Positions 10,111 through 20,724 of a stretch of DNA of 64,000 bases are shown piece by piece. A program made the translations under genes and the position numbers. A model generated the notes under the pieces. The model was given only the letters and a program-made list of their open reading frames with translations. It was not told the DNA's origin and made no database searches. Positions within the stretch are counted from its first letter, which is position 1. Each line of letters begins with the position of its first letter. Source of the DNA: Megaustenia siamemsis. Taxonomy: Eukaryota > Mollusca > Gastropoda > Stylommatophora > Ariophantidae. The stretch covers positions 15,009,730-15,073,729 of the forward strand of contig JAVIAB010000102.1 of assembly GCA_032433765.1 (NCBI GenBank). Direction: 5' to 3'.

Positions 10111-11345
10111 AGCTCACGAAGGCCATGTTAAGAACAGACAAAGTGATTAAGCACATGAAGGCCATGCTAAGAACAAATTAAGTGGTTAAGTACACAAAGG
10201 ACATGCTAAGAACAGACAAAGTAGTTAAGTACACGAAGGACATGCTAAGAACAGGCAAAGTGATTAAGTACACGAAGGACATGCTAAGAACAGACAAAGT
10301 GATTAAGAACACGAAGGACATGCTAAGAACAGACAAAGTAGTTAAGTACACGAAGGACATGCTAAGAACAGACAAAGTGGTTAAGTACACGAAGAACATG
10401 CTAAGAACAGACAAAGTGGTTAAGTACACAAAGAACATGCTAAGAACAGACAAAGTAGTTAAGTACACGAAGGACATGCTAAGAACAGACAAAGTGGTTA
10501 AGTACACGAAGGACATGCTAAGAACAGACAAAGTAGTTAAGTACACGAAGGACATGCTAAGAACAGACAAAGTAGTTAAGTACACGAAGGACATGCTAAG
10601 AACAGACAAAGTGGTTAACTACACGAAGGCCATGCTAAGAACAGACAAAGTGATTAAGTACACGAAGGACATGCTAAGAACAGACAAAGTAGTTAAGTAC
10701 ACGAAGGACATGCTAAGAACAGACAAAGTGGTTAAGTACACGAAGGACATGCTAAGAACAGACAAAGTGATTAAGTACACGAAGGACATGCTAAGAACAG
10801 ACAAAGTGGTTAAGTACACGAAGAACACACTAAGAACAGACAAAGTGGTTAAGTACACGAAGAACATGCTAAGAACAGACAAAGTGATTAAGTACACGAA
10901 GGACATGCTAAGAACAGACAAAGTGGTTAAGTACACGAAGAACACACTAAGAACAGACAAAGTGGTTAAGTACACGAAGAACATGCTAAGAACAGACAAA
11001 GTGGTTAAGTACACAAAGAACATGCTAAGAACAGACAAAGTGGTTAAGTACACGAAGGACATGCTAAGAACAGACAAAGTGATTAAGTACATGAAGGCCA
11101 TGCTAAGAACAGAAAAAGTGGTTAAGTACAAAGGCCATGCTAAGAACAGACAAAGTGATTAAACATATGAAGGCCATGCTAAGAACAGACAAAGTGGTTA
11201 ATCATATGAAAACCATGCGAAGAACAGACAAAGTGTTTAAGCATATGAAGGCCATGCTAAGAACAGACAAAGTGTTTAAACATATGAAAACCATGCGAAG
11301 AACAGATAAATTAGTTAAGTACACGAGGGACATGCTAAGAAGAGA
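10110..11345. repeat. 39-bp minisatellite, ~31 copies
   Basis: The unit is GACATGCTAAGAACAGACAA followed by AGTGGTTAAGTACACGAAG. Because 39 is a multiple of three, both strands stay open for long distances (13-residue repeats such as DMLRTDKVVKYTK), so the 326-codon frame here is not evidence of a gene. The first units are continuous with the RNase H fragment upstream. Units near 11160-11330 are more diverged. Confidence 0.93.
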
Positions 11346-11706
11346 TGGTTGCAGAAGAATATGATAGTTAAGTGACACAAAGCATGCCACATTTGAGTGA
11401 AATAAACTCACTTTATGAAATATGCAAAATAGATATAAGACTATCCAATATATGCATCAATCACATGTTTGCTTGATTGAACCACCAAGGAAACATAAAT
11501 TATTGTGGAAATATGCTTTAAGAAGTCCTTTTGAGATGGAAGTCATATTTTGTTATGTTAATTGAGGAAATGATTAATCACTTGACCCTGAATTGTAATT
11601 AATTCCTCAAGTGAAACAAATTCTGTGTAGTTTTTGTGTGATTGTATTTGTTTCCTTCTGTTTGTTTGCTACTAATGATTGCAATCTGCATTGCAAACTT
11701 CATAAG

Positions 11707-11827
11707 GTCAAGGAACTAGAGAATGAGCTACGAGCAAAGAACAATAATATCTTGCTGACATCAGAGCAGAATGGATCAGACTACCCAAGATCCTTTGCTA
11801 CGTACAGTAAGCTGTCTGGTATACCAG
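11707..11827 (+). CDS. TRAF-like gene, coiled-coil exon
   Basis: This 121-bp exon starts in phase 0 after CTTCATAAG, which lies about 35 nt after a CTAAT branch-point-like site; no other AG intervenes. It ends one base into a codon at CCAG|GTAATA. Residues 1-12 (VKELENELRAKN) continue the heptads of the preceding exon. The rest (SEQNGSDYPRSFATYSKLSG) is polar linker leading to the MATH domain. The acceptor has a weak polypyrimidine tract, so the start is the least certain splice site of the gene. Confidence 0.75.
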
Positions 11828-12029
11828 GTAATAATAAAGCATTTAATTACAACCTTTCCAGAAATACAAAAGAACTGTCATAGTTTTAATTATTTCAGTT
11901 ATTTCACATTTGAAGGTTTATTTTAAATGAAAGCAGAAACTGAGGCCCTCAGAGATGCTGCAACACTGGCTACTCAACACAAAAATAACATGCACAATAA
12001 ATTGATGATTCTGACTGATGCTCTGTCAG

Positions 12030-12400
12030 TACTCATCATCATCATGTGCCAGACCGGTTGACGTTGGTGATCATGTCCTTCCACAATCTTCTATCCACAG
12101 TGCATCGTATGAGTTCTGTTGTTGACTGTTTTCCATGCCATGACACCAAGCTATCCAGTATTTTCTCTCTTTGTCGCCCGCAATCTCTCTTTCCTTTATT
12201 AGTATTATTCAAGTATTCCAACTTTCCTCTTCTCATGATGTGCCCGAAAAATGTTGATTGTTTCTTTCTGATGTTTTTTAGGAGTTCCCTTTTTGTGTTG
12301 GCCTCTGAGAATTTCTTCATTGGTCTTTTTAGCTGTCCAGGGAACTTTCAACATTCTTCTAAGAAATCCCATCTCTGTGGCCTCTAATCGTCTTTTCATT
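12030..12400 (-). mobile_element. LINE-A 3' end fragment
   Basis: The minus translation includes RRMLKVPWTAKKTNEEI, STFFGHIMRRGKLEYL and LDSLVSWHGKQSTTELI, ending in a GATGATGATGA tail at the 12030 side. It is 5'-truncated and abuts an oppositely oriented LINE-B piece. Confidence 0.85.
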
Positions 12401-12670
12401 TTTGACAATAGAAACAAGAAAAAGAGTTCTTAAATGTTATGTAGAGCCTGTCTTAACATCTGGATATGAATCACAGACAATAGGGCAACAGACAAGAAAA
12501 TCAATGGAGTCTGTAGAAATGTGGTTTTACAGAAGAATGTTGAGAATACCATGGACAGCTAAGAAAGAAGAGTAATGAAAACGTGAGGCCAAAGCAAAAA
12601 GAGAGATAATTTCCAGTACTAGGAAGAAACAATAATAATTTTTTGGACATGTAATGAGAAGGGAACTAGC
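12401..12670 (+). mobile_element. LINE-B fragment (C-terminal region)
   Basis: The plus strand encodes IETRKRVLKCYVEPVLTSGY, then SMESVEMWFYRRMLRIPWTA and NNFFGHVMRR. It matches LINE-B copies at 54063-54660 (minus). It is cut off before the 3' tail. Confidence 0.8.
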
Positions 12671-12789
12671 CAAATAGCAGCTTCAGTGATGTTTTAAAAC
12701 CCTAGAGTTCTATCTGACTGACTTTTTACATAATGTGGTCCTGTGGGCTAAATTGTTTTCATTATTTTGATTCATATTTTATATCATAG

Positions 12790-12961
12790 GTCAACCATCA
12801 TCCCCCATACCTATACCACCTGCTCTAAAAGATTTGAGCTCAGTAGAAGTTACATTTAAATGGACCATTTCCAACTACTCTGAAAAACGAAGGCGGGAAA
12901 TGACAAATGGCAGTCTCATGGAGGTCTCAAGTCCTTTCTATTTGACACATTGTGGATACAG
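12790..12961 (+). CDS. TRAF-like gene, MATH domain exon 1
   Basis: This 172-bp exon follows the acceptor ATATCATAG and has donor TACAG|GTAATA. It starts with two bases that complete the glycine codon left by the previous exon and ends with two bases over. After a proline-rich linker (SSPIPIPPALKDLSS) it enters the MATH fold: VEVTFKWTISNYSEKRRREM matches the family opening W.I.NY, and SSPFYLTHCGYR is the strand holding the conserved F/Y...CGYR motif. In TRAF proteins this part contributes to the trimeric mushroom cap that contacts receptor peptides. Confidence 0.88.
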
Positions 12962-13104
12962 GTAATATGCTGCTCATCAATTAAAGTTTAAAGATAAAAT
13001 ATGCCTGAGTAAACAGATGATATTTTATCAAATAAAAATGTCTTGTTCATCTCAGTAATTGGCCCCATCAGTCTCAGCAAGACAGTGTCTGGTGCTACTA
13101 AACA

Positions 13105-13222
13105 TTAGCAACTGTCTGCTTCCAAATGTCTGGCTTTCCAAATGTCTGCTTCCAAATGTCTGGCTTTCCAACTGTCTGCTTCCAAATGTCTGGCTTTCCA
13201 ACTGTCTGCTTCCAAATGTCTG
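13105..13222. repeat. 30-bp minisatellite, ~4 copies
   Basis: The unit is CTGTCTGCTTCCAAATGTCT followed by GGCTTTCCAA; the first copy is shortened. A TG-rich tract follows to about 13285. It lies in the intron between the first two MATH exons. Confidence 0.9.
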
Positions 13223-13631
13223 GCTGGGAGAGTGTGTTGCTGGGTGTGTGTTTGTATACATGTTTGTGTGTGTGCATGCGTGCATGCATACAACTATATA
13301 TAAATACGACGATAAAAATAATAACATTTTATTTAGCTGTTGATCATGTTTGTGTTTTTGTATTTATTTTTATTATTTTTGCCCTTCCTGAAAAATAGTG
13401 CCATGTTTGCTTGTTCTTTTAGAGAGTTGAGACAGCAATACAATTTTAAGTTGCTTTCAACTAATTTCAGGGGAGAGGCAGTGAGACTATACATAACCAT
13501 ACAAACTCTCAACAATTAAGAGGCCCTAATTCTAAAAATTACCATTTGTATGGTGCTAGGTCAATCTTCTAATCTATATCAAGCCCAGAACAGGACAGAC
13601 TCAAACAAGGAATAAATAACAACATATGTAC

Positions 13632-13665
13632 ACACACACACACATGCGTGCGCCTGTGTGTGTCT
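13632..13665. repeat. (AC)n microsatellite
   Basis: An ACACACACACACAC run is followed by an interrupted GTGTGTGT stretch. The rest of 13300-14000 shows no recognisable gene and is intronic. Confidence 0.7.
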
Positions 13666-14005
13666 GAAAAAGCAGAGCAAGTCCTGCGGTAGATACTATC
13701 ACATTGTATATTCCCAAAAATAAGAAAACAGTTTTGCAAATGCAAGCAGGGACCTCCAACAGTCTACCCCACCTCAGAGAAATAAAGACACACTTGAAAC
13801 AAGCCAGGAAAACAGAATGGGGAGAGAATTATATAAAAAACATGAGTCAGAACATAAAAGTTGAAGCAAACTCAGCAGACATGAGCAGACCAAGATCTTC
13901 AGACTCAGAGATCAGTTTAACATTTTATATTGTGTCAACTGAGACTGTTTCATTTTATCAAACACATTTTGAAACTACATGTTTATTTTATTATTTGCTC
14001 TGCAG

Positions 14006-14154
14006 GGCTCAGATAGAAGCCTATCTAAATGGAAATGGTACTGGAACCAACAAATGCATGTCTGTGTTTCTTCGAGTTATTAAAGGAGACTATGACCAAC
14101 ATCTGAAATGGCCAGTCAATCTACATTTAGTTCTGATTTTGGTCAACCAATCAG
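14006..14154 (+). CDS. TRAF-like gene, MATH domain exon 2
   Basis: This 149-bp exon has acceptor TTTGCTCTGCAG and donor TCAG|GTATGT. The first base completes the arginine of CGYR, and it ends one base into the next codon. It encodes AQIEAYLNGNGTGTNKCMSV and then FLRVIKGDYDQHLKWPVN, which matches the strongest MATH signature: YLNGDGxGxGxHLSLF(F/V)xxMxGxYDxxLxWPF. The remainder, LHLVLILVNQS, fits the following V.L.LLDQ strand. Confidence 0.93.
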
Positions 14155-14254
14155 GTATGTTTATTTTGAAATAAGGGAAGGAAAAACAGTCATAAATTGC
14201 TTTGAGTTTGACATACAGATATCAGTGTTAGTAATTTTTTTTTAACATAGGTAT

Positions 14255-14369
14255 CTTCTTCTTTCCTTCCTCAATTGTCTTTCAGCGTCAATTGGTGGGA
14301 GATATTGTTTGTGGTCTTTTGCTCTTCTGTTGGCCTGTGCTATTGTTATGTTTTGCTAGTATTTCTAAT
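14255..14369 (-). mobile_element. LINE-C 3' end, left piece (continues near 16104)
   Basis: TCTTCTTCTTTCCTTCCTCA through TTTGCTAGTATTTCTAATA matches the LINE-C terminus at 63400-63520. The family sequence resumes at about 16104-16250 (TTGTGGTTGGCTCATGAGTC, then TTATCACGTGGCC), so the inverted-repeat element was inserted in it. Confidence 0.65.
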
Positions 14370-14370
14370 A

Positions 14371-15305
14371 TTACGTAATTGATAGATGACACAAATTTGA
14401 ATGACGTTTCGGCTCAATAGGCCTTCAGTGGAAACAAACAAACCACACACACACAAATATGTAAGCAAATAAAACTAATCCTACATAGCTAACTAGTAAT
14501 GAAACATCCAAAACAAAGTAATCGAAACTGGTTTAAAAATGAAAAATTTCTTCCTTGTGTCGTGTACCGTGGACAGAATGAGAAAGAAGGATTCGCAGGT
14601 GTGCGCTGTAATTACCCTGCTAACGAGAGTTAAAAAAAAAAAAAATTATAGGGTTCTAAAAATAGTGTGGGAAAAGAGTGGGGGGAACACTGTCTAGGTT
14701 ACCTCGATTAAAAGAAAGACACTGACAACGTCTATAAGCATCTAAGAGCCCACACACATGAAAATATACACATACACAAATGTATACATATATATATATG
14801 TTTATATATGCACACTCAAATGTGTATATAAACATATATGTATATATATATATATATATATATCATCATCATCATAAAGTACCGGTCCTGCTGGCGTAGG
14901 TGATCATGTCTCTCCACAACTTTCAATCTCTGCCAAGCCATTCTCTTAAGCTGTCTGGTATTTATTCTCTTTGCTTCCCTCTATCTCTTCGTCCCTCAAT
15001 TTTCCCAGTTGTTACAATATATTCCAGTTGTTCTCTTCTCATTACATGGCCAAAAAATGATGATTGTTTCTTCCTAATATTGGAAATTAGCTCTCTCTTT
15101 GCTTTGACCTCTCTCAGAACATTTTCATTACTCTTCTTAGCTGTCCATGATATTCAACATTTTTCTGTAAAACCACATTTCTACAGACTCCAGTGATTTT
15201 CTTGTCTGTTGTCCTATTATCCATGATTCGCATCCATATGTTAAGACTGGCTCTACATAACATTTAAGAACCCTTTTTATATTATATTTTATATTCATAC
15301 AATCA

Positions 15306-15344
<39 letters not shown>

Positions 15345-16093
15345 ACACCCATACATGCATATGCACACCCATACAAGGACAATCATATATATGTAGAGAT
15401 GTGCACATAACGTTCAGATAACCAGAAGAGTACACACTGAGGTCAGTGTACATACACAAAGGAGAAAGAATAGAACAGAAGATTAACAGGTACTTGAAAG
15501 GAGGAAAGAACGAGATGTCTAAGAGTGGGGTACACTAAAAAACATGTGAAAGATAAGTAGGCATATATATATATATATATATATACATACACACATTTAT
15601 ATGTGTGTATATACATGTGTGTGGGCTCTTAGATGCTTATAGACATTGACAGTGTCTTTGTAGTTGAGGTAACCTAAACAGTGTTCCTCCACTCACATAT
15701 TTTTAGAACCCTTTACACGTTTTTGACCCTCTGATTAGCAAGGTAATTACAGCACACAACTGCGAATCCTTCTTTCTCATTCCGGCCATGGTCCATGACA
15801 CAGGGAAGACATTTTTTGTTTCTTAAACCAGTTCCAATTATTTTGTTTTGGATGTTTCATTACTAGTTAGCTATGTAGAGTTTTATTTACTCAAACATCC
15901 ATGTATGTGTTGTTTGTTTGTTCCTGCTAAAGGCCTATTGAGTCGAAACGTCATTCAAATTTGTGTCATCTATCAATTACGTAAAGCTTTTACCATACCA
16001 TTTTTTCTATTTTTTTTTCAATTCTCCTTCACATTTAGCGTTACTGCAGCTTCACATTTTTATGCATTCATTTGCATTTCTTTGCCTTAACCC
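14371..16093. mobile_element. Inverted-repeat element with ~400-bp arms
   Basis: The left arm (14371 to ~14765) starts TTACGTAATTGATAGATGAC; the right arm (~15640-15984) ends with its inverse GTCATCTATCAATTACGTAA. Arm matches include the block GACGTTTCGGCTCAATAGGC against GCCTATTGAGTCGAAACGTC and the block around TAAGCATCTAAGAGCCCACA. The centre holds TA-rich and CA-rich simple sequence and a LINE-B fragment. About 110 bp beyond the right arm has no left counterpart. Flanks TTTCTAATA (left) and TTTCTACTA (right, ~16095-16103) look like a 9-bp TSD in LINE-C. No ORF is seen. It may be a foldback element or inverted Penelope-like long terminal repeats. Confidence 0.6.
14864..15290 (-). mobile_element. 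LINE-B 3' end inside the inverted-repeat element
   Basis: It starts with an ATCATCATCATCAT tail and, reading minus, includes SFFGHVMRREQLEYIV, EVKAKRELISNIRKKQ and CESWIIGQQTRKSLESVEMW. It is 5'-truncated near 15290, where TA-rich simple sequence begins. Confidence 0.8.
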
Positions 16094-16103
16094 CCTCTTT
16101 CTA

Positions 16104-16250
16104 CTATTCCATCACAACATCTTTCTTGTGGTTGGCTCATGAGTCTGGTGTTCTTGCAATGTTTATTAAAGGCTTGGAGTATTGTTTTTTTGTCTTATCA
16201 CGTGGCCATGTCAACTTTCTAGGCTGCTATGTGTGGTTGATCAGAAGTCT
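16104..16250 (-). mobile_element. LINE-C 3' end, right piece
   Basis: This aligns with 63525-63640: CATCTTTCTTGTGGTTGGCT, AGTCTGGTGTTCTTGCAATG, then a TTGTCTTATCACGTGGCC-like block. It is the continuation of 14255-14369 across the inverted-repeat element. Confidence 0.6.
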
Positions 16251-16439
16251 AAATGTCACCATTGTAAAACATCAATTGTTATTGAAGTACATTTCACACT
16301 AGGTCTGCTTGTAGACAATGGGTGGTCAAGAACAACATGGAAGATTTGTAAAAACAAAATTCTACATTGAACAATTAACAGAGAGGGCTTGACAATGGGC
16401 TTAAGAACTAAACAAGACCTATAAGATGTAGCAGTGAGG

Positions 16440-16860
16440 CCTTTGGTTCTTTGGTTATGGAAGGCCCCGGTATCACTGCAAATGAATTAAAATCCATAAT
16501 TGCTCAACCGCCCATGCCAGTGCCATCCGAATTACTAACTCATCTCCCAAACAAAGAAAGGTAACTGTAGTCCCCATCATAGCAGTCTCAGCACATGCCA
16601 AAAGACATAAGGCGAAACCGCATAGAAAGTGAACACAGCCAACGTTCCCTGCCATATGATATCATAATTCATCGTAAATAATTGGAATATCAAAACATTA
16701 TCAAAACGGATGAAACACACAGCACACGGTGTGCACAGAGCACTTAACTCGGTAGCTCCTGCAACATGCTGGACTTGGAATATGAGGAAACTGCAACAAG
16801 GAACACTTTCATACATAGCCTTCAATGGTTCCTGCCACCTATCCACCGTACTGAACAGTG
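16440..16860 (-). mobile_element. Retroposon R copy 1
   Basis: This ~420-bp unclassified repeat matches 40645-41065 (minus) and 33466-33900 and 48995-49413 (plus). Read minus, it starts near GGTGGATAGGTGGCAGGAAC and ends GGGGCCTTCCATAACCAAAG, with an ATAACCA-type tail. It lies in the last intron of the TRAF-like gene. Confidence 0.8.
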
Positions 16861-17019
16861 AGGCCGTCGGACATCAAGTGCTATGGTTTCTGTTCCATGT
16901 GCTACAATTACTTGAGAGAAGCTATTCATTAATTGTGTTTTTGTTTCAAGAAAACAATTCATTTTTTCTTTGCTTAAAAAAAAACCAATATAATGGTTTA
17001 GGTAAATGTATTTTTGCAG

Positions 17020-17204
17020 ATAATCACAGCGATTCACTGAAAGCTATGGGAAACCAGTTTCAGTACAACAAACCCAGTGGATCATCAGTCGGTGAGAGCG
17101 ATTGCTGGGGCCTAATTGAGTTTGCAAGTCATGAGATGACCAGGCAGAGACAGTATGTTCAAGATGATAAGATTGTGCTCAAGTGTCGAGTGCAGATTTT
17201 GTGA
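17020..17204 (+). CDS. TRAF-like gene, last coding exon (end of MATH domain)
   Basis: The exon opens after the acceptor TATTTTTGCAG with two bases that complete an aspartate codon and closes at TGA 17202-17204. The peptide carries FQYNKPSGSSVGESDCWGLI, then EFASHEMTRQRQYVQDDKIV and LKCRVQIL. This corresponds to the TRAF-C ending: F.RP, N.A.GC..F, then YVKDDT.FLK..V. Eight residues after YVQDD the chain ends with almost no extension, as in TRAF proteins. Confidence 0.92.
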
Positions 17205-17275
17205 AGACTTTTGACTTAAATGGCTTTTGTTGATTAGTAAATTATAATATAATAGAAATGATTTATTATATTATA

Positions 17276-17281
17276 ATTAAA
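17276..17281 (+). promoter_or_regulatory. Possible poly(A) signal ATTAAA
   Basis: An ATTAAA hexamer sits 72 bp after the TRAF-like stop codon. The region is AT-rich, so chance occurrence is likely. Confidence 0.3.
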
Positions 17282-17693
17282 ATATGGTGCTGCTGAAGAT
17301 TTATTCATTTTTGTCTGAACTGACACTTTGCTATATGCATGTTATAATGTAAATATTTTTTGATTTATGACTAGGTCATCAACAAAATTTTATTTGTTGT
17401 TTGATTATTTTTGCTGTTTTACCACTTATCTTTCTTTAAGCTTCAAAAGTAGTCTATATTTGACTTTGCTATAGCTTTAGAAAAACATTTCTTAAAGGGG
17501 GGAAGTTTAAAATTAAAAGATGAATTTAATGATGATAAATGTGAGAAACTGTTGACACAATCAATATCACTATACCTTAGGCAGGTCAGAATGAGTTTAC
17601 TCTCTTTCAGCAAAATGGTTATGGACATTATCATCTTCATTTAAGGATATATGAAGCTGATAATACCTTAGGCATGATCTTTATGGCATGCTT

Positions 17694-18400
17694 CAGATTA
17701 ATCTTCTCAGTGATATACAGAGATACTAATCTTCTCAGTGACATACATGAGATTAATCTTCTCAGTGACATACATGAGATTAATCTTCTCAGTGACATAC
17801 ATGAGATTAATCTTCTCAGTGACTTACATGAGATGAGTCTTCTCAGTGATATACATGAGATTAATCTTCTCAGTGACATACATGAGATTAATCTTCTCAG
17901 TGACATACATGAGATTAATCTTCTCAGTGACATACATGAGATTAATCTTCTCAGTGACTTACATGAGATGAGTCTTCCCAATGATATACATCAGACTAAT
18001 GTTCTCAATGTCATACATTAAATTAATCTTCCCAATAAAATACATACAAATCAATCTTCTCAGTGACATACATCAGATTAATCTTCTTTGTGACATACAT
18101 CAGATTAATCTTCTCAGTGACATACATCAGACTAATCTTCTCAGTGACATACATCAGACTAATCTTCTCAGTGACATACATCAGACTAATCTTCCCCGTG
18201 ATATACATCAGATTAATCTTCTCAGTGACATACATCAGATTAATCTTCACAGTGACATACATCAGATTAACCTTCTCACTGACATAAATCAGATTAATCT
18301 TCTCAGTGACATACATCAGATTAACCTTCTCACTGACATACATCAAATTAATCTTCTCATGATAGACATCAGATTAATCATCTCAATGACCTTATCTTAA
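17694..18400. repeat. 27-bp minisatellite, ~26 copies
   Basis: The unit is ACATACATGAGATTAATCTT followed by CTCAGTG. Copies up to about 17960 carry CATGAGATTAAT; later ones carry CATCAGATTAAT or CATCAGACTAAT, so the array has two homogenised blocks. As 27 is a multiple of three, open frames on both strands are expected and not meaningful. Confidence 0.93.
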
Positions 18401-18509
18401 TTACAGTAGACATGTCATTCATTTCCTAGAAGCTATCATTTTGTTATCATCAGTGCTAAAATATATATTTTTTTTAATATGCAAGTTGATATGTAGGATT
18501 TGACACTAT

Positions 18510-18572
18510 CCATCTATCTAATGTCCTTTCTAACCGAAGATGGCACATAGGGCAGAAACTCTAGACTCTTGT
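18510..18572 (-). mobile_element. Small retroposon tail (GATA-tailed)
   Basis: CTATCCATCTATCTAATGTC followed by CTTTCTAACCGAAGATGGCA and CATAGGGCAGAA is the inverse of the 3' end of the 121-bp insertion at 24605-24725. It abuts the LINE-D tail that starts at 18573. Confidence 0.55.
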
Positions 18573-19390
18573 CTATCTATCTATTGACCTTTCGAGCCGT
18601 AGCTGGCCTATAGGGTATAGACCAAAATACTCCTTCATCTGAATTTTTGTTCTAGCAGTTTTCAATTCTTTTAAAGATATTTTATCAAATCTCGCCATTT
18701 GCCTCTGTTCTGTGCAAGCAGCTCTATCTCTTTGAGGGAGCTGATTCCTGCTGCTCCTGTCTCTCTCATCAATGTTCTTCTCAGTGTCTCTCTGGGTCTT
18801 CCTGTTTTTCTCTTACCTGTTGTTTCCCACATGAGGGTTTGCTTTGCTATTCAGTTATTATCTCTTCTCATCACATGTCCAACATATGACCATTGTCGTT
18901 CCTTTATTACTGAAGATAGATTGGCAATTTCTCTAATTTCCTCGTTTGTTTTGAATTCGTTCCACACTATACCAAGTATTTTCCTTAGACATTTATTTTC
19001 GAATGCGTTCAACTTTGCTTCTATATCTCTTGTTGTTTTCCAGCTCTCACACGCATATGTAAGGGTTGATAGTACATTTGATTTGAATAGTCTAAGTTTT
19101 GTGTTTGTGCTGATGAGTTTTGGTTTCCACAACTTTTCAAGGTTTCTGAAAGACATTGCTGCTTTGGCTATTCTGATTCTAATTTCTTTGCTTGTATCCC
19201 CTTCTCGATCAATGTGACTTCCAAGATAGGTAAAGTAATCAATCTCTTCCACTGGTTTGTTTTCCATGTATATTTTGTCGTCTGTTGGAATTAAGCTTTT
19301 CATGACTTTAGTCTTTTCATGATTGATCTCAAGCCCAATTTTGTTGGCTATTGATGATAGTTCAATTGTGTTTTCCTGCATTGTTTTTAT
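18573..19390 (-). mobile_element. LINE-D fragment (C-terminal RT region to tail)
   Basis: The minus frame 18851-19381 reads LSSIANKIGLEINHEKTKVM, LIPTDDKIYMENKPVEEIDY, FTYLGSHIDREGDTSKEIRI, TLTYACESWKTTRD and FENKCLRKILGIVWNEFKTN, ending RQWSYVGHVMRRDNN. This is the RT thumb and C-terminal region. The element ends in TCTATCTATCTA (a GATA tail on its own strand). It is nearly identical to 44406-45142. Confidence 0.88.
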
Positions 19391-20045
19391 CTGACTCTTG
19401 TGTTTGACACTATATTAAGTAAACATACAATGTGGTATGTAAAACTTACTTTCAAAGCAAATAATAGAGGTGTTGGAACTTGGATAAAAAGACCATATCT
19501 GCTTCAATGTGAAACTTACATACTATTTTGTGTGGGCTTTTTTTGTTTTAATTTTTATTAATGTCAAATCTTACATATCAAATTTTTAGTTTTTTTTAAA
19601 TTGTATTTTTTTAAATTAAAATTTTTACATATGTTTATGTTTTTTCCCTATTTTTAGTGTAAGACCATCACATATTATTTTGTATGTTCTTTTCCCTACT
19701 TTTAGTGTGAAATCTTACATCTTTTTTTATATTTTTATTTCTATGTTAATTTTACAAACCATTTTCTTTGGTTTTCATCACACACAGAAATATAGTCCTT
19801 AATAAGAAATCACCTATTTAAGATATATAATTAACGGCACCGCACAAAACATCAAATATATAAATTAAAATAAGTTTGGATATTTCATGTTATTTTACAG
19901 GGCTTTAGCAATTGATAAATATTGATGACAAAATGGCAGACATATCATGGCAATTAAAATGTCAGTTAAAATGACATTAAGGCATTTAAAAAAACTGTTA
20001 ATCACATATTTTATCAAACATTTTGTAATGAGCTTATATATATGT
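19391..20045. other. Unannotated AT-rich stretch
   Basis: This is very AT-rich sequence with no ORF, splice-bounded segment or repeat family that I can recognise. Confidence 0.5.
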
Positions 20046-20303
20046 ATGGGAGCCACAATAGCTCAGTGGTTAGTGAACTAGATTACAAAGGACAAGAGGT
20101 CAGGTTCAATCCTGATTGACGGCTTCTGGGTTCACCCAGCCTAAATGGGTACTGGATTTTTTTCTGGGATAGTAAAGCGGCACGGGATAATACCGACCAC
20201 GTTACCATAAAAATCATGTGCTGAAGGCCTTTAAGAATTATGGTCACTAACACCATATTCCCTATACACCACTTGTCGTGACGTGGGTCGTTACCTTTTT
20301 ATA
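20046..20303 (+). mobile_element. SINE1 copy
   Basis: A tRNA-like head with A box (AATAGCTCAGTGGTTAGTGA) and B box (GGTTCAATCC) is followed by the SINE1 body (CACCCAGCCTAAATGGGTAC, CTGGGATAGTAAAGC, TACCGACCACGTTACC) and 3' end (CACCATATTCCCTATACACC). TATATA runs on both sides may be the TSD. Confidence 0.9.
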
Positions 20304-20724
20304 TATATAAGTTAATTTTTTTAGCTTGACAGAAAAATGTTAATAGGATGTTTAAGGTCACCTATAATGTTCTTAATACTTTGTTATCTTGTGTTTCATT
20401 ACTGAAGAGTTTATGCTGGCATCTAGATTATGTAAAATATGAAAATCTTGAAAGATACCACCATAACTTTTATATTTAATAGATGAATTAAGAACATGTC
20501 CCCCTCTGAGTACCATTAACACCATTTACTCAGAGACACTTTTTACAGAAGACCTTTTCATTCTCACTCTTTCTCCCTGAAGGGTTTTGTTGGATTTTTG
20601 TTTATTTGAAATTATTTTATTTGCTTTCTTTTTGTTCAATATTTAATGTAGCTGCCAAAGCTTTTAGTGTGTAGTTATTTCAATTTGATTTACAAAAGTG
20701 TTTTTTTTATCATTTTTTGTTTTT

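Larger units (their letters stand above)
761..17204 (+). other. TRAF-like MATH-domain gene, 3' part (gene span)
   Basis: Six candidate exons total 918 nt, which is 305 codons plus stop, with consistent phases at every junction (0, 0, 0, 1, 2, 1). The predicted C-terminal half is a MATH/TRAF-C domain. A heptad-like segment rebuilt across the second and third exons precedes it. In the TRAF family this arrangement mediates trimerisation and binding to receptor tails or adaptors in cytoplasmic innate-immune and TNF-receptor signalling. No RING or TRAF-type zinc fingers are seen, so either the 5' exons lie outside the window or this is a MATH-only relative. The introns are packed with LINE, SINE and minisatellite insertions. 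Start codon and promoter are not identified. Confidence 0.8.

Noticed and set aside
10182..11162. 326-codon ORF on the plus strand
   Set aside because: It lies wholly within the 39-bp tandem array; the period is a multiple of three so any open unit gives a long frame on both strands. No start context, domain or splice evidence.
13704..14174. 156-codon ORF as a separate gene
   Set aside because: Only its 14006-14154 part is coding (MATH exon with clean splice sites). The upstream part is intron that happens to be open.
16473..16846. ORFs within retroposon R as a conserved protein
   Set aside because: Frames in the four R copies differ and contain stops at different places; similarity is at nucleotide level over the whole element, not restricted to one frame.
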